A stretch of DNA of 38,080 nucleotides from Neisseriaceae bacterium (GCA_017458185.1 JAFTFY010000032.1:1-38080), one strand, 5' to 3'; positions 7,870 through 16,422 are shown, counted from the stretch's first letter. Numbers and translations: made by a program. Notes: generated from the letters alone by a model not told the origin.

Positions 7870-7923
7870 CACCAAGACACGGAGAATGTTCATCTTACTC
7901 TCCATGTTCTGGCTGTCTTGGTG
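7870..7923. repeat. Imperfect palindrome
   Basis: CACCAAGACACGGAGA at the left pairs with TCTCC..TGTCTTGGTG at the right, with an extra internal stretch on the right arm. It lies in the 553-base gene gap 7794-8346, which also holds uptake sequences near 7815, 8162 and 8258, a larger nested inverted repeat and a hairpin module. I see no gene in this gap. Confidence 0.5.
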
Positions 7924-7958
7924 AGAGATAATAAAAAATTTGTGAAAAACAAAATAAT

Positions 7959-8154
7959 GGGAATTTCTAAAAATTCAAATTTATAGAGATTTTTACTTTT
8001 TTTATTAACAAACGGATTTGCTCACGCTGGACGGAGTTCGCTTTAATTGTTTGATATTTACAGAAAATACCGTGAGCATCGTTAGATGCGAACAAATCCG
8101 TTTGTTAAAAAATAAAACGATTGTTTTCTCATTTTTAATTTTTAGAAATTACCC
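7959..8154. repeat. 196-bp nested inverted repeat
   Basis: Outer arms: GGGAATTTCTAAAAATT (7959-7975) and AATTTTTAGAAATTACCC (8137-8154). Inner arms: TTAACAAACGGATTTG (8005-8020) and CAAATCCGTTTGTTAA (8093-8108). A further pair, CTCACG (8021) and CGTGAG (8071), lies inside. The middle has no open frame worth calling. It resembles a non-autonomous mobile element; no clear target duplication is visible. Confidence 0.6.
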
Positions 8155-8206
8155 AATGTTTTTTCAGGCAGCCTGAAAGGGTAAAAAAATCCGCTCTGCG
8201 AATAAA

Positions 8207-8248
8207 AAGATTGCTACGCCTTGAACGAAAGTTCAAGTCTCGCAATGA
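8207..8248. repeat. Hairpin module of the GCAATGAC family
   Basis: Borders GATTGCTACG and TCTCGCAATGAC enclose a stem of CTTGAAC and GTTCAAG. It belongs to the same family as modules in the 335-bp MITEs and at 4594, 26943, 28033 and 28120. It lies about 100 bases upstream of the YceI-family gene, with an uptake-sequence variant between them. Confidence 0.6.
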
Positions 8249-8346
8249 CCGTAGGGTTTTTCAGGCAGTCTGAAAAACAAAGATTGCTATTCTTGTTAAG
8301 AATTGCTATCATTTGCGACTTCATTCATCACCATTCGGAGTAAAAA

Positions 8347-8892
8347 ATGAAAAAATTACTTGTAACTGCCCTTTTGGCAACTTCATTTGCTGCGGCAACT
8401 GCGGCAACTTACACCATTGACCCGCACCACACCAACGCACGCTTTGCCGCTGACCACAACCAAACCAGCACGAATGTGGGCGGATTTTTTCTGTTAGAAG
8501 GCAAAGTTGAATTTGACGCTGCCAAAAAAACAGGCTCTGTGGATATTAAAATTCCGATGAGCAAAATGAATAACGGCAACGCTGAATTTGATGAGCACCT
8601 AAAAGCCGAAAACTTTTTCAACGCACAAAAATTCCCAGAAATGCGTTTTGTGTCGAAAAAATTTGTGTTTGACGGCGACAAAGTAAAATCCGTTGAAGGC
8701 GATTTAACTCTGTTGGGTCAAACCAAACCCGTGGTTTTGGAAGCGGCAAAATTTAATTGCTACCACAACAAAATGGCAAACAAAGAAGCCTGCGGCGGCG
8801 ATTTCAAAGCCAAAATCAAACCCACAGACTGGGGCTTTAAAATGCCAGCGGAAGCAAAAATTAAAATTCAAGTGGAAGCGTTTAAAGACTAA
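8347..8892 (+). CDS. YceI-family periplasmic lipocalin-like protein
   Basis: YceI proteins have a lipocalin-like barrel that binds polyisoprenoid or similar lipids in the periplasm (family knowledge). The 181-residue precursor has a typical signal peptide (MKKLLVTALLATSFAAATA, cleavage near residue 19) followed by the hallmark YTIDPHHTNARFAADH. Other family signatures are VDIKIPMSKMNNGNAEFDEHLKAENFF in outline, FPEMRFVSKKF, VEGDLTLLGQTKPVVLEA and the C-terminal DWGFKMPAEAKIKIQVEAFK. Two cysteines (NCYHNKMANKEACGGDF) may form a disulphide. A GGAG ribosome-binding site lies seven bases upstream. It is monocistronic, with a strong terminator right after it. Confidence 0.93.
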   Translation: MKKLLVTALLATSFAAATAATYTIDPHHTNARFAADHNQTSTNVGGFFLLEGKVEFDAAKKTGSVDIKIPMSKMNNGNAEFDEHLKAENFFNAQKFPEMRFVSKKFVFDGDKVKSVEGDLTLLGQTKPVVLEAAKFNCYHNKMANKEACGGDFKAKIKPTDWGFKMPAEAKIKIQVEAFKD

Positions 8893-8910
8893 TCTATTTG
8901 ATTTTAATAA

Positions 8911-8940
8911 AAAAAAGACGGTGTCAAAACCGTCTTTTTT
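8911..8940 (+). terminator. Rho-independent terminator of the YceI gene
   Basis: Stem AAAAAAGACGG and CCGTCTTTTTT with an 8-base loop, 18 bases after the stop codon. The A-rich 5' side makes it usable in both directions. Confidence 0.85.
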
Positions 8941-8975
8941 ATTTTCAGGTAGCCTGAAAGATTGATGATTAAGAC

Positions 8976-9005
8976 AAAAAGGCGAGTCGCTATGCTCGCC
9001 TTTTT
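8976..9005 (-). terminator. Rho-independent terminator of the symporter gene
   Basis: Stem AAAAAGGCGAG and CTCGCCTTTTT flanked by A and T runs, immediately beyond the stop codon of the gene at 9007-10239 read on the minus strand. It is nearly symmetric and could act in both directions. Confidence 0.75.
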
Positions 9006-9006
9006 A

Positions 9007-10239
9007 TTATGCCACACTGTCTAACTTACCTTGCAAATCTTTATCCGTCATCGCTGCAACCGATGAATCTGACCACACATTCACGCCTGTTTCAATCATA
9101 TCAATAATGGCGTAAATCGGCAGAATCATACCCATTAAATCCACAGGTACACCGATTGATGACATTAAAGAAATGGTTAAAAAGTAACACCCTATCGGCA
9201 CGCCCGCATTGCCCACTGCGGCTAAAATCGACACAAACAACCACACAACCATGGTGCCGAGCGATAACTCAATGCCTGCATTTTGCATTAAAAACAAAGA
9301 AGTAACCAAAATAAACGCTGCACAACCATTCATATTGATAGTAGTGCAAATCGGCAGGGTAAAGCGGCTCACTCGTTTATCAATATGCAAATTATTTTCG
9401 GCTGATGCCAGCGTTACAGGCAGCGTGGCTGCGGAACTTTTAGAAAAAAACGCCATTGCCAACGCAGGCGACATCGCCCGAAAAACGGTCAATGGATTAA
9501 GCCGTCTGGCGAGTAAAAACAAAGGGATAATCACAAAAAATTGCACTAAATTGCCGCCAATCACAACCAAGGAATATTGCCCTAACGCCCCCACAATCAC
9601 GCCTGCTTCAATTTCGGCGACTAATTGAGCGGTAAAAGCCACAATGCCCAGCGGCAAAATCCACAATAAGGCACGAATCAGCATAAACAACAACTCTTGC
9701 AAGCCGTTGATTCCTTTGATTAAAACTTGGCGATTATCGCTATCGGGCATAAACGCCAAGCCTAAACCCACAGCGGCAGACACCAGCAGCACCGACAATA
9801 CATTACCTGCAACAAAAGGTTGCAATAAATTATTGGGAATAACCGATAAAAAATGCTCGTAATACGACAATTTACCCACATTTTCAGGCAGCGTTGTGCC
9901 AGCGGCAACGGGCACATTAACGGGCGAAATCACCACAAAAAACACCAAAGCCACTAATGCCGCCGCCATTGTGGTGGTTAGCGTATAAAAAATGGTGTGC
10001 GAAAAAATGCGTTTGCTTTGTGCCTTTGCCCCTAATTGCGACAGCGTTGCGATGAGAGCCAAAGAAATCACAGGAATCGCCAAAAACTGAAACAGCCGCG
10101 TAAAGGCAGTAGCGATAAAATGGCATAACTCATGGATAAACGGGTGAGAAAAATGCCCCAACACCGCCCCCACAATCATCGCCGCAAACCAAATAGCGGC
10201 AGTTTTAAAATGGTTTTGCTTTTTGCTTGATGAACACAT
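9007..10239 (-). CDS. Dicarboxylate/amino acid:cation symporter (DAACS family)
   Basis: An inner-membrane secondary transporter of the glutamate/C4-dicarboxylate family. The 410-residue protein has about eight hydrophobic segments and the family hairpin motifs: a serine-rich FFSKSSAATLPVTL (HP1), TINMNGCA in the segment that normally reads NMDGT, GNAGVPIG in HP2 and DMIETGVNVWSDS in the last helix, where many relatives have D..RT..NV.GD. These differences make the substrate uncertain; a serine/threonine or dicarboxylate carrier is equally possible. The ribosome-binding site AAGGGA lies eight bases before the ATG. A partial uptake sequence is embedded near 9882. It is monocistronic between a terminator and rluC. 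Confidence 0.9.
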   Translation of the reverse strand: MCSSSKKQNHFKTAAIWFAAMIVGAVLGHFSHPFIHELCHFIATAFTRLFQFLAIPVISLALIATLSQLGAKAQSKRIFSHTIFYTLTTTMAAALVALVFFVVISPVNVPVAAGTTLPENVGKLSYYEHFLSVIPNNLLQPFVAGNVLSVLLVSAAVGLGLAFMPDSDNRQVLIKGINGLQELLFMLIRALLWILPLGIVAFTAQLVAEIEAGVIVGALGQYSLVVIGGNLVQFFVIIPLFLLARRLNPLTVFRAMSPALAMAFFSKSSAATLPVTLASAENNLHIDKRVSRFTLPICTTINMNGCAAFILVTSLFLMQNAGIELSLGTMVVWLFVSILAAVGNAGVPIGCYFLTISLMSSIGVPVDLMGMILPIYAIIDMIETGVNVWSDSSVAAMTDKDLQGKLDSVA

Positions 10240-10329
10240 GTTTTTTTCCCTTACTTAAATATGATGTCAAGAGCGATTGTGCCTTTTTCAGGCTGCCTGA
10301 AACAAGATTGTTTGATTATATCAATAGTA

Positions 10330-11286
10330 TTATGCGTTATATTCTTTTTCTAACTGATGAATAATATTTTGCAACTCTTTTGGCAATTCCGCCTGTAAAA
10401 TCAATTCGTTATCTGTTTCAGGGTGCCTAATGGTTAATTGCCATGCATGTAAAAACATTCTTTTTAAGCCCAAGTCTTTTGCCCATTGACGATTTTTTTC
10501 ATAATTGCCGTAGCGTTCATCGCCCAAAATGGGGTGATTTTGGCTTTGTAAATGCACACGAATTTGGTGTGTTCTGCCTGTTTTTAACTCCGCTTCTACC
10601 AAACTGGCTGCCTGAAATTGTTGTTTGACGCGGAATATGGTGTGGGCGTATTGTCCGTTTTTATCTACTCGCACCATTTTTTCGCCGTTTTGTCCTGTAT
10701 ATTTTTTAAGCGGCAATTTTACCGCATATTCGCCTAATGCCCACGCAGGAGAACACAGTGCCAAGTAGATTTTTTTGGGGTGATTTTGGCGAAGTTGTTC
10801 GTGCAGTTTCACCACTGCTTTGCGTTTTTTGGCGATCATCAATAAGCCTGATGTGTCTTTATCCAAGCGGTGTACTAATTCCAAATATTTGGCTTTTGGG
10901 CGGGCGGCTCGTATTTGTTCGATTACGCCAGACGACACGCCACTACCGCCGTGTGCCGCCACACCTGACGGTTTGTCGATAACCAACAAAAAATCGTCTT
11001 CATACACAATCGGAAATTCAGTTGCTGGAATATTTTTCAGGCAGCCTGAAAGGGGCTTTTCGGCAACGCGAACAGGCGGAATGCGGATTATTTGCCCTGT
11101 GATTAAACGCGTATCGGCAGACGCTCGGCGTTTGTCTATGCGAATTTCGCCGTTGCGAATAATGCGGTGAATGTGGCTTTTTGGCACGCCTTTTAAGTAA
11201 CGCATTAAAAAATTGTCCAAGCGTTGTGCGTTATCGTTGTCCGTAACGGTGTAAAAAGACACGAAATTTTTGCTAATTGAAGTCAT
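10330..11286 (-). CDS. rluC: 23S rRNA pseudouridine synthase RluC
   Basis: Forms pseudouridines in 23S rRNA (positions 955, 2504 and 2580 in E. coli). The 318-residue protein has an N-terminal S4 RNA-binding domain (QRLDNFLMRYLKGVPKSHIH, RIIRNGEIRIDKRR) and a RluA-type catalytic domain with the active-site aspartate in LVHRLDKDTSGLLMIAKKR and the later RTHQIRVHLQ and MFLHAWQL motifs. The divergent arrangement with RNase E is also found in E. coli, which supports assignment to RluC rather than RluD. Uptake sequences are embedded near 10605 and 11034. No strong ribosome-binding site is visible. Confidence 0.92.
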   Translation of the reverse strand: MTSISKNFVSFYTVTDNDNAQRLDNFLMRYLKGVPKSHIHRIIRNGEIRIDKRRASADTRLITGQIIRIPPVRVAEKPLSGCLKNIPATEFPIVYEDDFLLVIDKPSGVAAHGGSGVSSGVIEQIRAARPKAKYLELVHRLDKDTSGLLMIAKKRKAVVKLHEQLRQNHPKKIYLALCSPAWALGEYAVKLPLKKYTGQNGEKMVRVDKNGQYAHTIFRVKQQFQAASLVEAELKTGRTHQIRVHLQSQNHPILGDERYGNYEKNRQWAKDLGLKRMFLHAWQLTIRHPETDNELILQAELPKELQNIIHQLEKEYNA

Positions 11287-11672
11287 TTTATTTTATAATC
11301 TGCGGTTCAAAATTATGCTGTAAAAAATAAAGTGTTCAGCGTTTTCAGGCAGCCTGAAATGTTTTTTTCGTAATATATTTAATTTAGGCTGTTTTTTAAG
11401 CCTTTATTGTAACAGCGTGATTAAAAAAATCGTGAATTTATATTAAATAAGCGATATGGATTAAGGCAAATGCCTAAATATTTTTTAACAAAAACAAGAT
11501 TTTGCAAGCAATAATCGCCGTTATGTGTGAGCGTTTGCGAAGTTTGAGCGTTCGGGATTTTAAATTAAATTTTGCGTATTATTTTTTTAGTAGTAGCGTA
11601 AGACTTAAATTTTTTAAGCCGTCAAGTTGATATGCAAAATAACAAACGGATTTTTAAGCAAGTGTTTGTAAA

Positions 11673-11778
11673 TATAGTTGTTTCACAGCAAAAGTAGCCA
11701 AGTCGGTACGCCTGCGGCAGTATAAATAATACGACAAGGCGAAACAACGCTGGATAATTTTGCTGTGGAACAACTATC
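11673..11778. mobile_element. Correia-like element, 106 bp
   Basis: Left arm TATAGTTGTTTCACAGCAAA; right arm read on the minus strand matches as ATAGTTGTTCCACAGCAAA. The core contains GGCAGTATAAATAATACGAC. It lies in the 705-base rluC-rne gap (11287-11991), which is otherwise AT-rich and has uptake sequences near 11342, 11810, 11836 and 11903. An open frame across the element on the minus strand is just repeat and is not called. Confidence 0.75.
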
Positions 11779-11965
11779 AATAACGCTTTCTGCATTTTAT
11801 AGCGTTTATAAGGCAGCCTGAAAACCTTGATTATTTTTTCAGGCAGCCTATTCAAATGGTATAAACTATATTATATCTATTTGATAATAAATGACTATTC
11901 ATTTTCAGGCAGCCTAAATTAGGTTTGCTAATCCGTTATTTTTCCGTGCTTTTTCTCTTGCAAAA

Positions 11966-11982
11966 TCCCAAACTCGTGGGAG
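11966..11982 (+). promoter_or_regulatory. Hairpin over the rne ribosome-binding site
   Basis: TCCCA (11966-11970) can pair with TGGGA (11977-11981) around a 6-base loop. The right arm contains the ribosome-binding site GGGAG, nine bases before the rne ATG, and a T6 run follows. It could hide the site or act as a weak attenuator. RNase E is known to autoregulate through its own leader in E. coli, but that leader is different. Confidence 0.4.
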
Positions 11983-11991
11983 TTTTTTCAA

Positions 11992-14556
11992 ATGAAAAGA
12001 ATGTTATTCAATGCCACACAAGCCGAAGAATTGCGTGTGGCGATTGTCGATGGACAAAAATTGTTAGACTTGGATATTGAAACTTTGGGCAAAGAACAAC
12101 GCAAAGGCAATATCTACAAAGGCACGATTACCCGCATTGAACCTGCTCTGGAAGCGTGTTTTGTCGATTACGGCACCGACCGACACGGTTTTTTGCCGTT
12201 CAAAGAAGTGGCAAGAAGTTATTTTCAAAATTATTCTGGCGGCAAAGCCCATATTCAAGATGTTTTAGAAGAAGGCATGACGGTTCTGGTGCAAGTGGAA
12301 AAAGACGAACGGGGCAATAAGGGGGCGGCACTCACCACATTCATTAGTCTGGCTGGGCGTTATTTGGTGTTAATGCCGAACAATCCCAGAGCAGGCGGCG
12401 TTTCTCGCCGTATTGTTGGCGAAGAACGCCAAGAACTCAAAGAATTGGTATCGCAATTAGAAGTGCCGCACGGCATGAGCGTGATTGCCCGCACCGCAGG
12501 TATCGGACGCACTGTGGAAGATTTGCAATGGGATTTGAATTATCTTTTGCAACTGTGGCAAGCCGTATCGGACGCGGCTGGGCAAGAAGAAGTGCAGCCC
12601 TTAATCTTGCAAGAAAGTGCGTTAGTCATTCGTGCCATTCGTGATTACTTTCAGCCTGACATCGGCGAAATTTTGATTGATGACGAAGAAGTGTATCAGC
12701 GCGTCAAACAATTTATGTCGTTTGTCATGCCCGCAAATATCAATCGTGTGAAACGCTATAACGAACATACGCCCTTGTTTTCGCGTTTTCAAATCGAACA
12801 CCAAATTGAAACCGCTTTTTCGCGTGAAGTCTCCCTGCCGTCAGGCGGTGCGATTGTGATTGACCACACCGAAGCGTTGGTTGCGATTGATGTTAATTCG
12901 GCGCGTTCTACCAAAGGCGGCGATGTGGAAGAAACGGCTCTGAAAACCAACTTGGAAGCGGCAGAAGAAATCGCACGCCAGTTGCGTTTGCGAGATTTAG
13001 GCGGGCTTGTGGTGATTGATTTTATTGATATGGAAAACCGCAAAAATCAAAGCCAAGTGGAACAAGCCTTGCGAGAAGCCCTAAAACAAGACCGTGCTCG
13101 AGTGCAGATGAGCAAACTGTCTCGTTTTGGTTTAATGGAACTTTCCCGCCAACGCCTGCAAATGTCGTTGGGCGAAAGCACGCATATTCTCTGCCCGCGT
13201 TGTCAGGGCAAAGGTTCGATTCGTGGCGTGCAATCGTCTGGCTTACATATTCTTCGCATTATTCAAGAAGAAGCGATGAAAGACAACACAGGCGAAATTC
13301 ACGCCCAAGTGCCTGTGGATATTGCCACATTCTTACTTAACGAAAAACGCGTGGATTTATTTAATTTAGAAGAACGCTTGGGCGTGCCGATTTTGTTAAT
13401 TCCCAACATTCACTTGGAAACGCCTGATTATCGTGTTGAACGAATCCGCTTGGACGATGTTGAAGACAATCCGCTACCGTCTTATCGTCAAGTAGAAAAA
13501 CCCGATGACGAAGAAGACACCACTTCACGCGAAAAAGTGCGTTCAGTCAAAACCACAGACGCTGCCGTGCAAGGCATTACCCACGAACCACGCCCAGAAC
13601 AACCTGTATCAGGCGAACCCACTATATCGTCTGTATTTGAACGCTTGGGCAAATGGATTAAAGGCTTGTTTGCCGAAGACGCAGCACCAACGCAGCCTGA
13701 AAAACCCAAAAAAGAAGAAAGTAAAAAAAACACTCGCAAAGCGGCAACACGTAAAAAAGCGGCAGAAGAAGACCTTTCAGGCAGCCTGAAAGAAAATAAA
13801 GAACCTGCCAAACGCCCTGATAACAAAGAAGAAAATGCCGATAGCGTGAAAAAACCCGTGCGGCAAGCCAAAACGGCAAGCGAAGAAAAAACGCCCAAAC
13901 CCGAACGCAAAAACCGCCGTCAGCGTGTAGAAAACGAAACGCCAAACGAAACCGCACCACAAGAGCAACAGCCATTAGTGGTGAATATCGGCAATGGCAA
14001 CGGCAAAAACAAAAAAGCGAGCAAACCAGCGGCAAAACAAGGCAAAAAAGCCCCAGCAACCCGCATTCGCAGTTCGCAAAACATTGTGGAGAACATCAAG
14101 CACGGAGCGATTGTGCGTAATGTACAATACACCACACGCCGCCTGTTCCCCGAAATGTTCCCACAAAACGAACAACCCAAAGAACCGATTGAAATCAGGT
14201 TGCCTGAAATGCGTCATGAACTTGATGAAGCCATCAGCAACTTATCAGCGGTTGAAACGCTTGAAGCGGTTGAAACGCCTGAACGCTCATCAGAAGAACG
14301 CATTGACGAATTAAAACGCAAAGCCAAAGCCACACTGATGCGTAAAAAAGCAGAAAAAGCCCAACCTGCGGCAACAGAACCTGTGGATTTAGGCGATTTG
14401 CAACTGATTGAAACTTCAAGCGAATTAAAAACCGACTTACCACCTGAAAAAGTTGAGCCCAAAGGCAAACGCCGCTCACAAGTCAAACAGACGCAAGAAG
14501 AAAGCACAGCAGAAGTGGTGTTACAACAAGTGGAAACCACAAACGGCGAAGAGTAA
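11992..14556 (+). CDS. rne: Ribonuclease E
   Basis: The central endonuclease of mRNA decay and of rRNA and tRNA processing. The 854-residue protein begins MKRMLFNATQAEELRVAIVD, has an S1 RNA-binding domain (about 35-125), the catalytic aspartates D300 (AIDVNSAR) and D343 (VVIDFIDM), spaced 43 residues as in E. coli, and the zinc link CPRCQGKG with C401 and C404. After about residue 510 comes a low-complexity tail rich in K, E, Q and P. It contains a short amphipathic segment, RLGKWIKGLF (about 549-558), where E. coli RNase E has its membrane-binding helix, and an arginine-rich stretch, RKNRRQRVE. The tail is shorter than in E. coli (1061 residues overall). Uptake sequences are translated inside the tail (LSGSLKE near 13775). 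Confidence 0.97.
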   Translation: MKRMLFNATQAEELRVAIVDGQKLLDLDIETLGKEQRKGNIYKGTITRIEPALEACFVDYGTDRHGFLPFKEVARSYFQNYSGGKAHIQDVLEEGMTVLVQVEKDERGNKGAALTTFISLAGRYLVLMPNNPRAGGVSRRIVGEERQELKELVSQLEVPHGMSVIARTAGIGRTVEDLQWDLNYLLQLWQAVSDAAGQEEVQPLILQESALVIRAIRDYFQPDIGEILIDDEEVYQRVKQFMSFVMPANINRVKRYNEHTPLFSRFQIEHQIETAFSREVSLPSGGAIVIDHTEALVAIDVNSARSTKGGDVEETALKTNLEAAEEIARQLRLRDLGGLVVIDFIDMENRKNQSQVEQALREALKQDRARVQMSKLSRFGLMELSRQRLQMSLGESTHILCPRCQGKGSIRGVQSSGLHILRIIQEEAMKDNTGEIHAQVPVDIATFLLNEKRVDLFNLEERLGVPILLIPNIHLETPDYRVERIRLDDVEDNPLPSYRQVEKPDDEEDTTSREKVRSVKTTDAAVQGITHEPRPEQPVSGEPTISSVFERLGKWIKGLFAEDAAPTQPEKPKKEESKKNTRKAATRKKAAEEDLSGSLKENKEPAKRPDNKEENADSVKKPVRQAKTASEEKTPKPERKNRRQRVENETPNETAPQEQQPLVVNIGNGNGKNKKASKPAAKQGKKAPATRIRSSQNIVENIKHGAIVRNVQYTTRRLFPEMFPQNEQPKEPIEIRLPEMRHELDEAISNLSAVETLEAVETPERSSEERIDELKRKAKATLMRKKAEKAQPAATEPVDLGDLQLIETSSELKTDLPPEKVEPKGKRRSQVKQTQEESTAEVVLQQVETTNGEE

Positions 14557-14608
14557 GGCATACCCAAAACAAAACCTTTCAGGCAGCCTGAAAAAGCAAA
14601 AACAATGA

Positions 14609-14714
14609 TATAGTCAATTCAGACCAAAAGCAGGCAAGGCAATGAGCCGCAGATAGTATAACTAATACAGCAAGGCGAAATAACGCTGCATGATTTTGGT
14701 ATGAATTGACTATA
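14609..14714. mobile_element. Correia-like element, 106 bp
   Basis: Left arm TATAGTCAATTCAGACCAAA; right arm read on the minus strand TATAGTCAATTCATACCAAA. Core GATAGTATAACTAATACAGC. It lies between rne and tRNA-Asn, ending eight bases before the tRNA promoter -35 box. Confidence 0.75.
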
Positions 14715-14721
14715 AAAAGCC

Positions 14722-14750
14722 TTGACAAGGTTAAAACAAGTTTATATAAT
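14722..14750 (+). promoter_or_regulatory. Sigma-70 promoter of tRNA-Asn
   Basis: A perfect -35 box TTGACA (14722-14727) and a perfect -10 box TATAAT (14745-14750) with a 17-base spacer; the tRNA begins 14 bases downstream. Confidence 0.9.
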
Positions 14751-14763
14751 GCACAACTTCACT

Positions 14764-14839
14764 TCCCCGATAGCTCAGTCGGTAGAGCGACGGACTGTTA
14801 ATCCGCAGGTCCCTGGTTCGAGCCCAGGTCGGGGAGCCA
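14764..14839 (+). tRNA. tRNA-Asn (anticodon GTT), CCA encoded
   Basis: A 76-base cloverleaf: acceptor TCCCCGA pairs with TCGGGGA, followed by G and an encoded CCA. D-arm GCTC..GAGC, anticodon loop CTGTTAA giving GTT, T-arm CCTGG-TTCGAGC-CCAGG. The first pair of the anticodon stem is A opposite C, where E. coli has a G-T pair. It has its own promoter and terminator, so it is a single-gene unit. Confidence 0.97.
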
Positions 14840-14846
14840 AATTGAT

Positions 14847-14879
14847 AACGGCACAGTGTTTTTACTGTGCCGTTTTTAT
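14847..14879 (+). terminator. Rho-independent terminator of tRNA-Asn
   Basis: Stem AACGGCACAGT and ACTGTGCCGTT, followed by a T run, eight bases after the CCA end. Confidence 0.9.
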
Positions 14880-14907
14880 TATGCAAAAACTCTTCAGGCA
14901 GCCTGAA

Positions 14908-14942
14908 AAAATGCAATGTTATCACCAAATAACATTGCATTT
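14908..14942 (-). terminator. Hairpin downstream of lysC, possible terminator
   Basis: Stem ATGCAATGTTAT and ATAACATTGCAT flanked by A and T runs, adjacent to an uptake sequence. It lies beyond the Correia-like element that follows lysC and may end lysC transcription. Confidence 0.5.
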
Positions 14943-14949
14943 TCAAAAT

Positions 14950-15055
14950 GATAGTCGGTTTAGACCCAAAGCAGACAAGGCGGCGAGCCTGCGACAGTAT
15001 AAATAATACGGCAAGACGAGCCAACGCTGTATGATTTTGGTATGAACCGACTATA
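14950..15055. mobile_element. Correia-like element, 106 bp
   Basis: Left arm GATAGTCGGTTTAGACCCAA; right arm read on the minus strand TATAGTCGGTTCATACCAAA. Core GACAGTATAAATAATACGGC. It ends ten bases from the lysC stop codon, so it is probably transcribed with lysC. Confidence 0.75.
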
Positions 15056-15065
15056 AAACAAACAA

Positions 15066-16295
15066 TTACGCTTTTTCCAAACCGAAAGCGGCGTGCAGTA
15101 CGCGTGTGGCTAATTCGGTGTATTTTTCCGCAATTAACACCGACACTTTGATTTCCGAAGTGGAAATCATTTGAATGTTAATGCCTTCTTCGGCTAATGC
15201 ACGGAACATAGTCGAAGCCGTGCCCACATGCGAACGCATACCTGCACCTACAATCGACACTTTGGCAACCGTGTCATCGCCCGAGACTTCTGCCGCACCG
15301 ATTTTCTCTTTGACTTCGTTTAAAATTTTCAAAGCATTGTTGTAATCGCCACGCGGCACGGTGAAAGAGAAGTCGGTTGTGCCTTCCGCACCCACATTTT
15401 GAATAATCATATCCACTTCAATATTGGCATCTGCCACTGCACCCAAAATTTGGAAAGCAATGCCTGGTTTGTCTGGCACGCCACGCACATTGATTCGTGC
15501 TTGATTTTTATCACATGCAATGCCTGATACTTGTACTCGTTCCATTTGTTCGTCCTCTTCAAAGGTAATCAGAGTGCCGCCGCCGCCGTCTTCTTCCAAA
15601 CTGCTTAACACACGCAGGCGAACACGATATTTGCCCGCAAATTCAACCGAGCGAATTTGCAATACTTTGGAACCCAAAGATGCCAGTTCCAACATTTCTT
15701 CAAAAGTAATTTTATCCAAACGGCGTGCTTCGGGAACAATGCGTGGGTCTGTGGTATAAACGCCATCGACATCGGTATAAATTTGACATTCATCGGCTTT
15801 TAATGCCGCAGCCAGTGCCACTGCCGAAGTATCCGAACCGCCACGACCGAGTGTGGTAATGTCGCCCACGCCGTCAATGCCTTGAAAGCCTGCCACAATC
15901 ACCACTTTGCCGTCTTTTAAGTCGGCACGCATAGCAGCGTCATCAATGGTTTCAATACGGGCTTTGGTATGGGCGGAATCGGTTTTCACTGCCACTTGCC
16001 AGCCTGTATAACTTTTGGCAGGCACGCCGATGGCGTCCAGAGCCATAGCCAACAAGCCGATGGTAACCTGTTCGCCTGTGGATAACACCACATCCATTTC
16101 ACGCGGATTGGGATTGCCGCCGCTGACATCGTTTGCCAACGCCACCAAGCGATTGGTTTCGCCACTCATAGCAGAAACCACCACCACCAAGTCATGCCCC
16201 TGCGATTTGAATTTTGCGATGCGGCGTGCCACATTTTGGATTCGTTCCACCGAACCCACCGAAGTGCCGCCGTATTTTTGAACAATCAGAGCCAT
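15066..16295 (-). CDS. lysC: Aspartate kinase
   Basis: Phosphorylates aspartate, the first step toward lysine, threonine, methionine and diaminopimelate. The 409-residue protein has the kinase start ALIVQKYGGTSVGSVERI, the conserved VVVSAMSGETN, and LGRGGSDTSAVALAAALKAD with TDVDGVYTTDPRIV. Two ACT domains follow (about 265-405), with RINVRGVPDKPGIA and KVSIVGAGMRSHVGTAS. Its length and layout match the homo-oligomeric, lysine-sensitive class of beta- and gamma-proteobacteria with no fused dehydrogenase. Codon 1 is the ATG at 16295, preceded by AGGGAAATAAA. It is divergent from the esterase gene. Confidence 0.97.
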   Translation of the reverse strand: MALIVQKYGGTSVGSVERIQNVARRIAKFKSQGHDLVVVVSAMSGETNRLVALANDVSGGNPNPREMDVVLSTGEQVTIGLLAMALDAIGVPAKSYTGWQVAVKTDSAHTKARIETIDDAAMRADLKDGKVVIVAGFQGIDGVGDITTLGRGGSDTSAVALAAALKADECQIYTDVDGVYTTDPRIVPEARRLDKITFEEMLELASLGSKVLQIRSVEFAGKYRVRLRVLSSLEEDGGGGTLITFEEDEQMERVQVSGIACDKNQARINVRGVPDKPGIAFQILGAVADANIEVDMIIQNVGAEGTTDFSFTVPRGDYNNALKILNEVKEKIGAAEVSGDDTVAKVSIVGAGMRSHVGTASTMFRALAEEGINIQMISTSEIKVSVLIAEKYTELATRVLHAAFGLEKA

Positions 16296-16395
16296 TTTAT
16301 TTCCCTAATTCAAAAGGAGATAGGTTAAGTTAAAAGGGTTTATTATCACCGTTTTTCGCTAAAAAGTAAAAGAAAACGCGTAAAATCGCTTTATT

Positions 16396-16422
16396 TTGTA
16401 TGAATTTTGGCTTGTATATAAT
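16396..16422 (+). promoter_or_regulatory. Possible promoter for the esterase-transglutaminase pair
   Basis: The -10 box TATAAT (16417-16422) is perfect; the -35 region TTGTAT (16396-16401) is weak and the 15-base spacer short. Two uptake sequences (near 16442 and 16494) lie between it and the gene. Confidence 0.35.

Noticed and set aside
11622..11855. A 77-codon open frame upstream of rne
   Set aside because: It runs through the Correia-like element at 11673-11778 and two uptake sequences, with no ribosome-binding site.
13488..14567. Several long minus-strand frames inside the 3' half of rne
   Set aside because: Shadow frames caused by the skewed codons of the low-complexity K/E/Q/P-rich RNase E tail.
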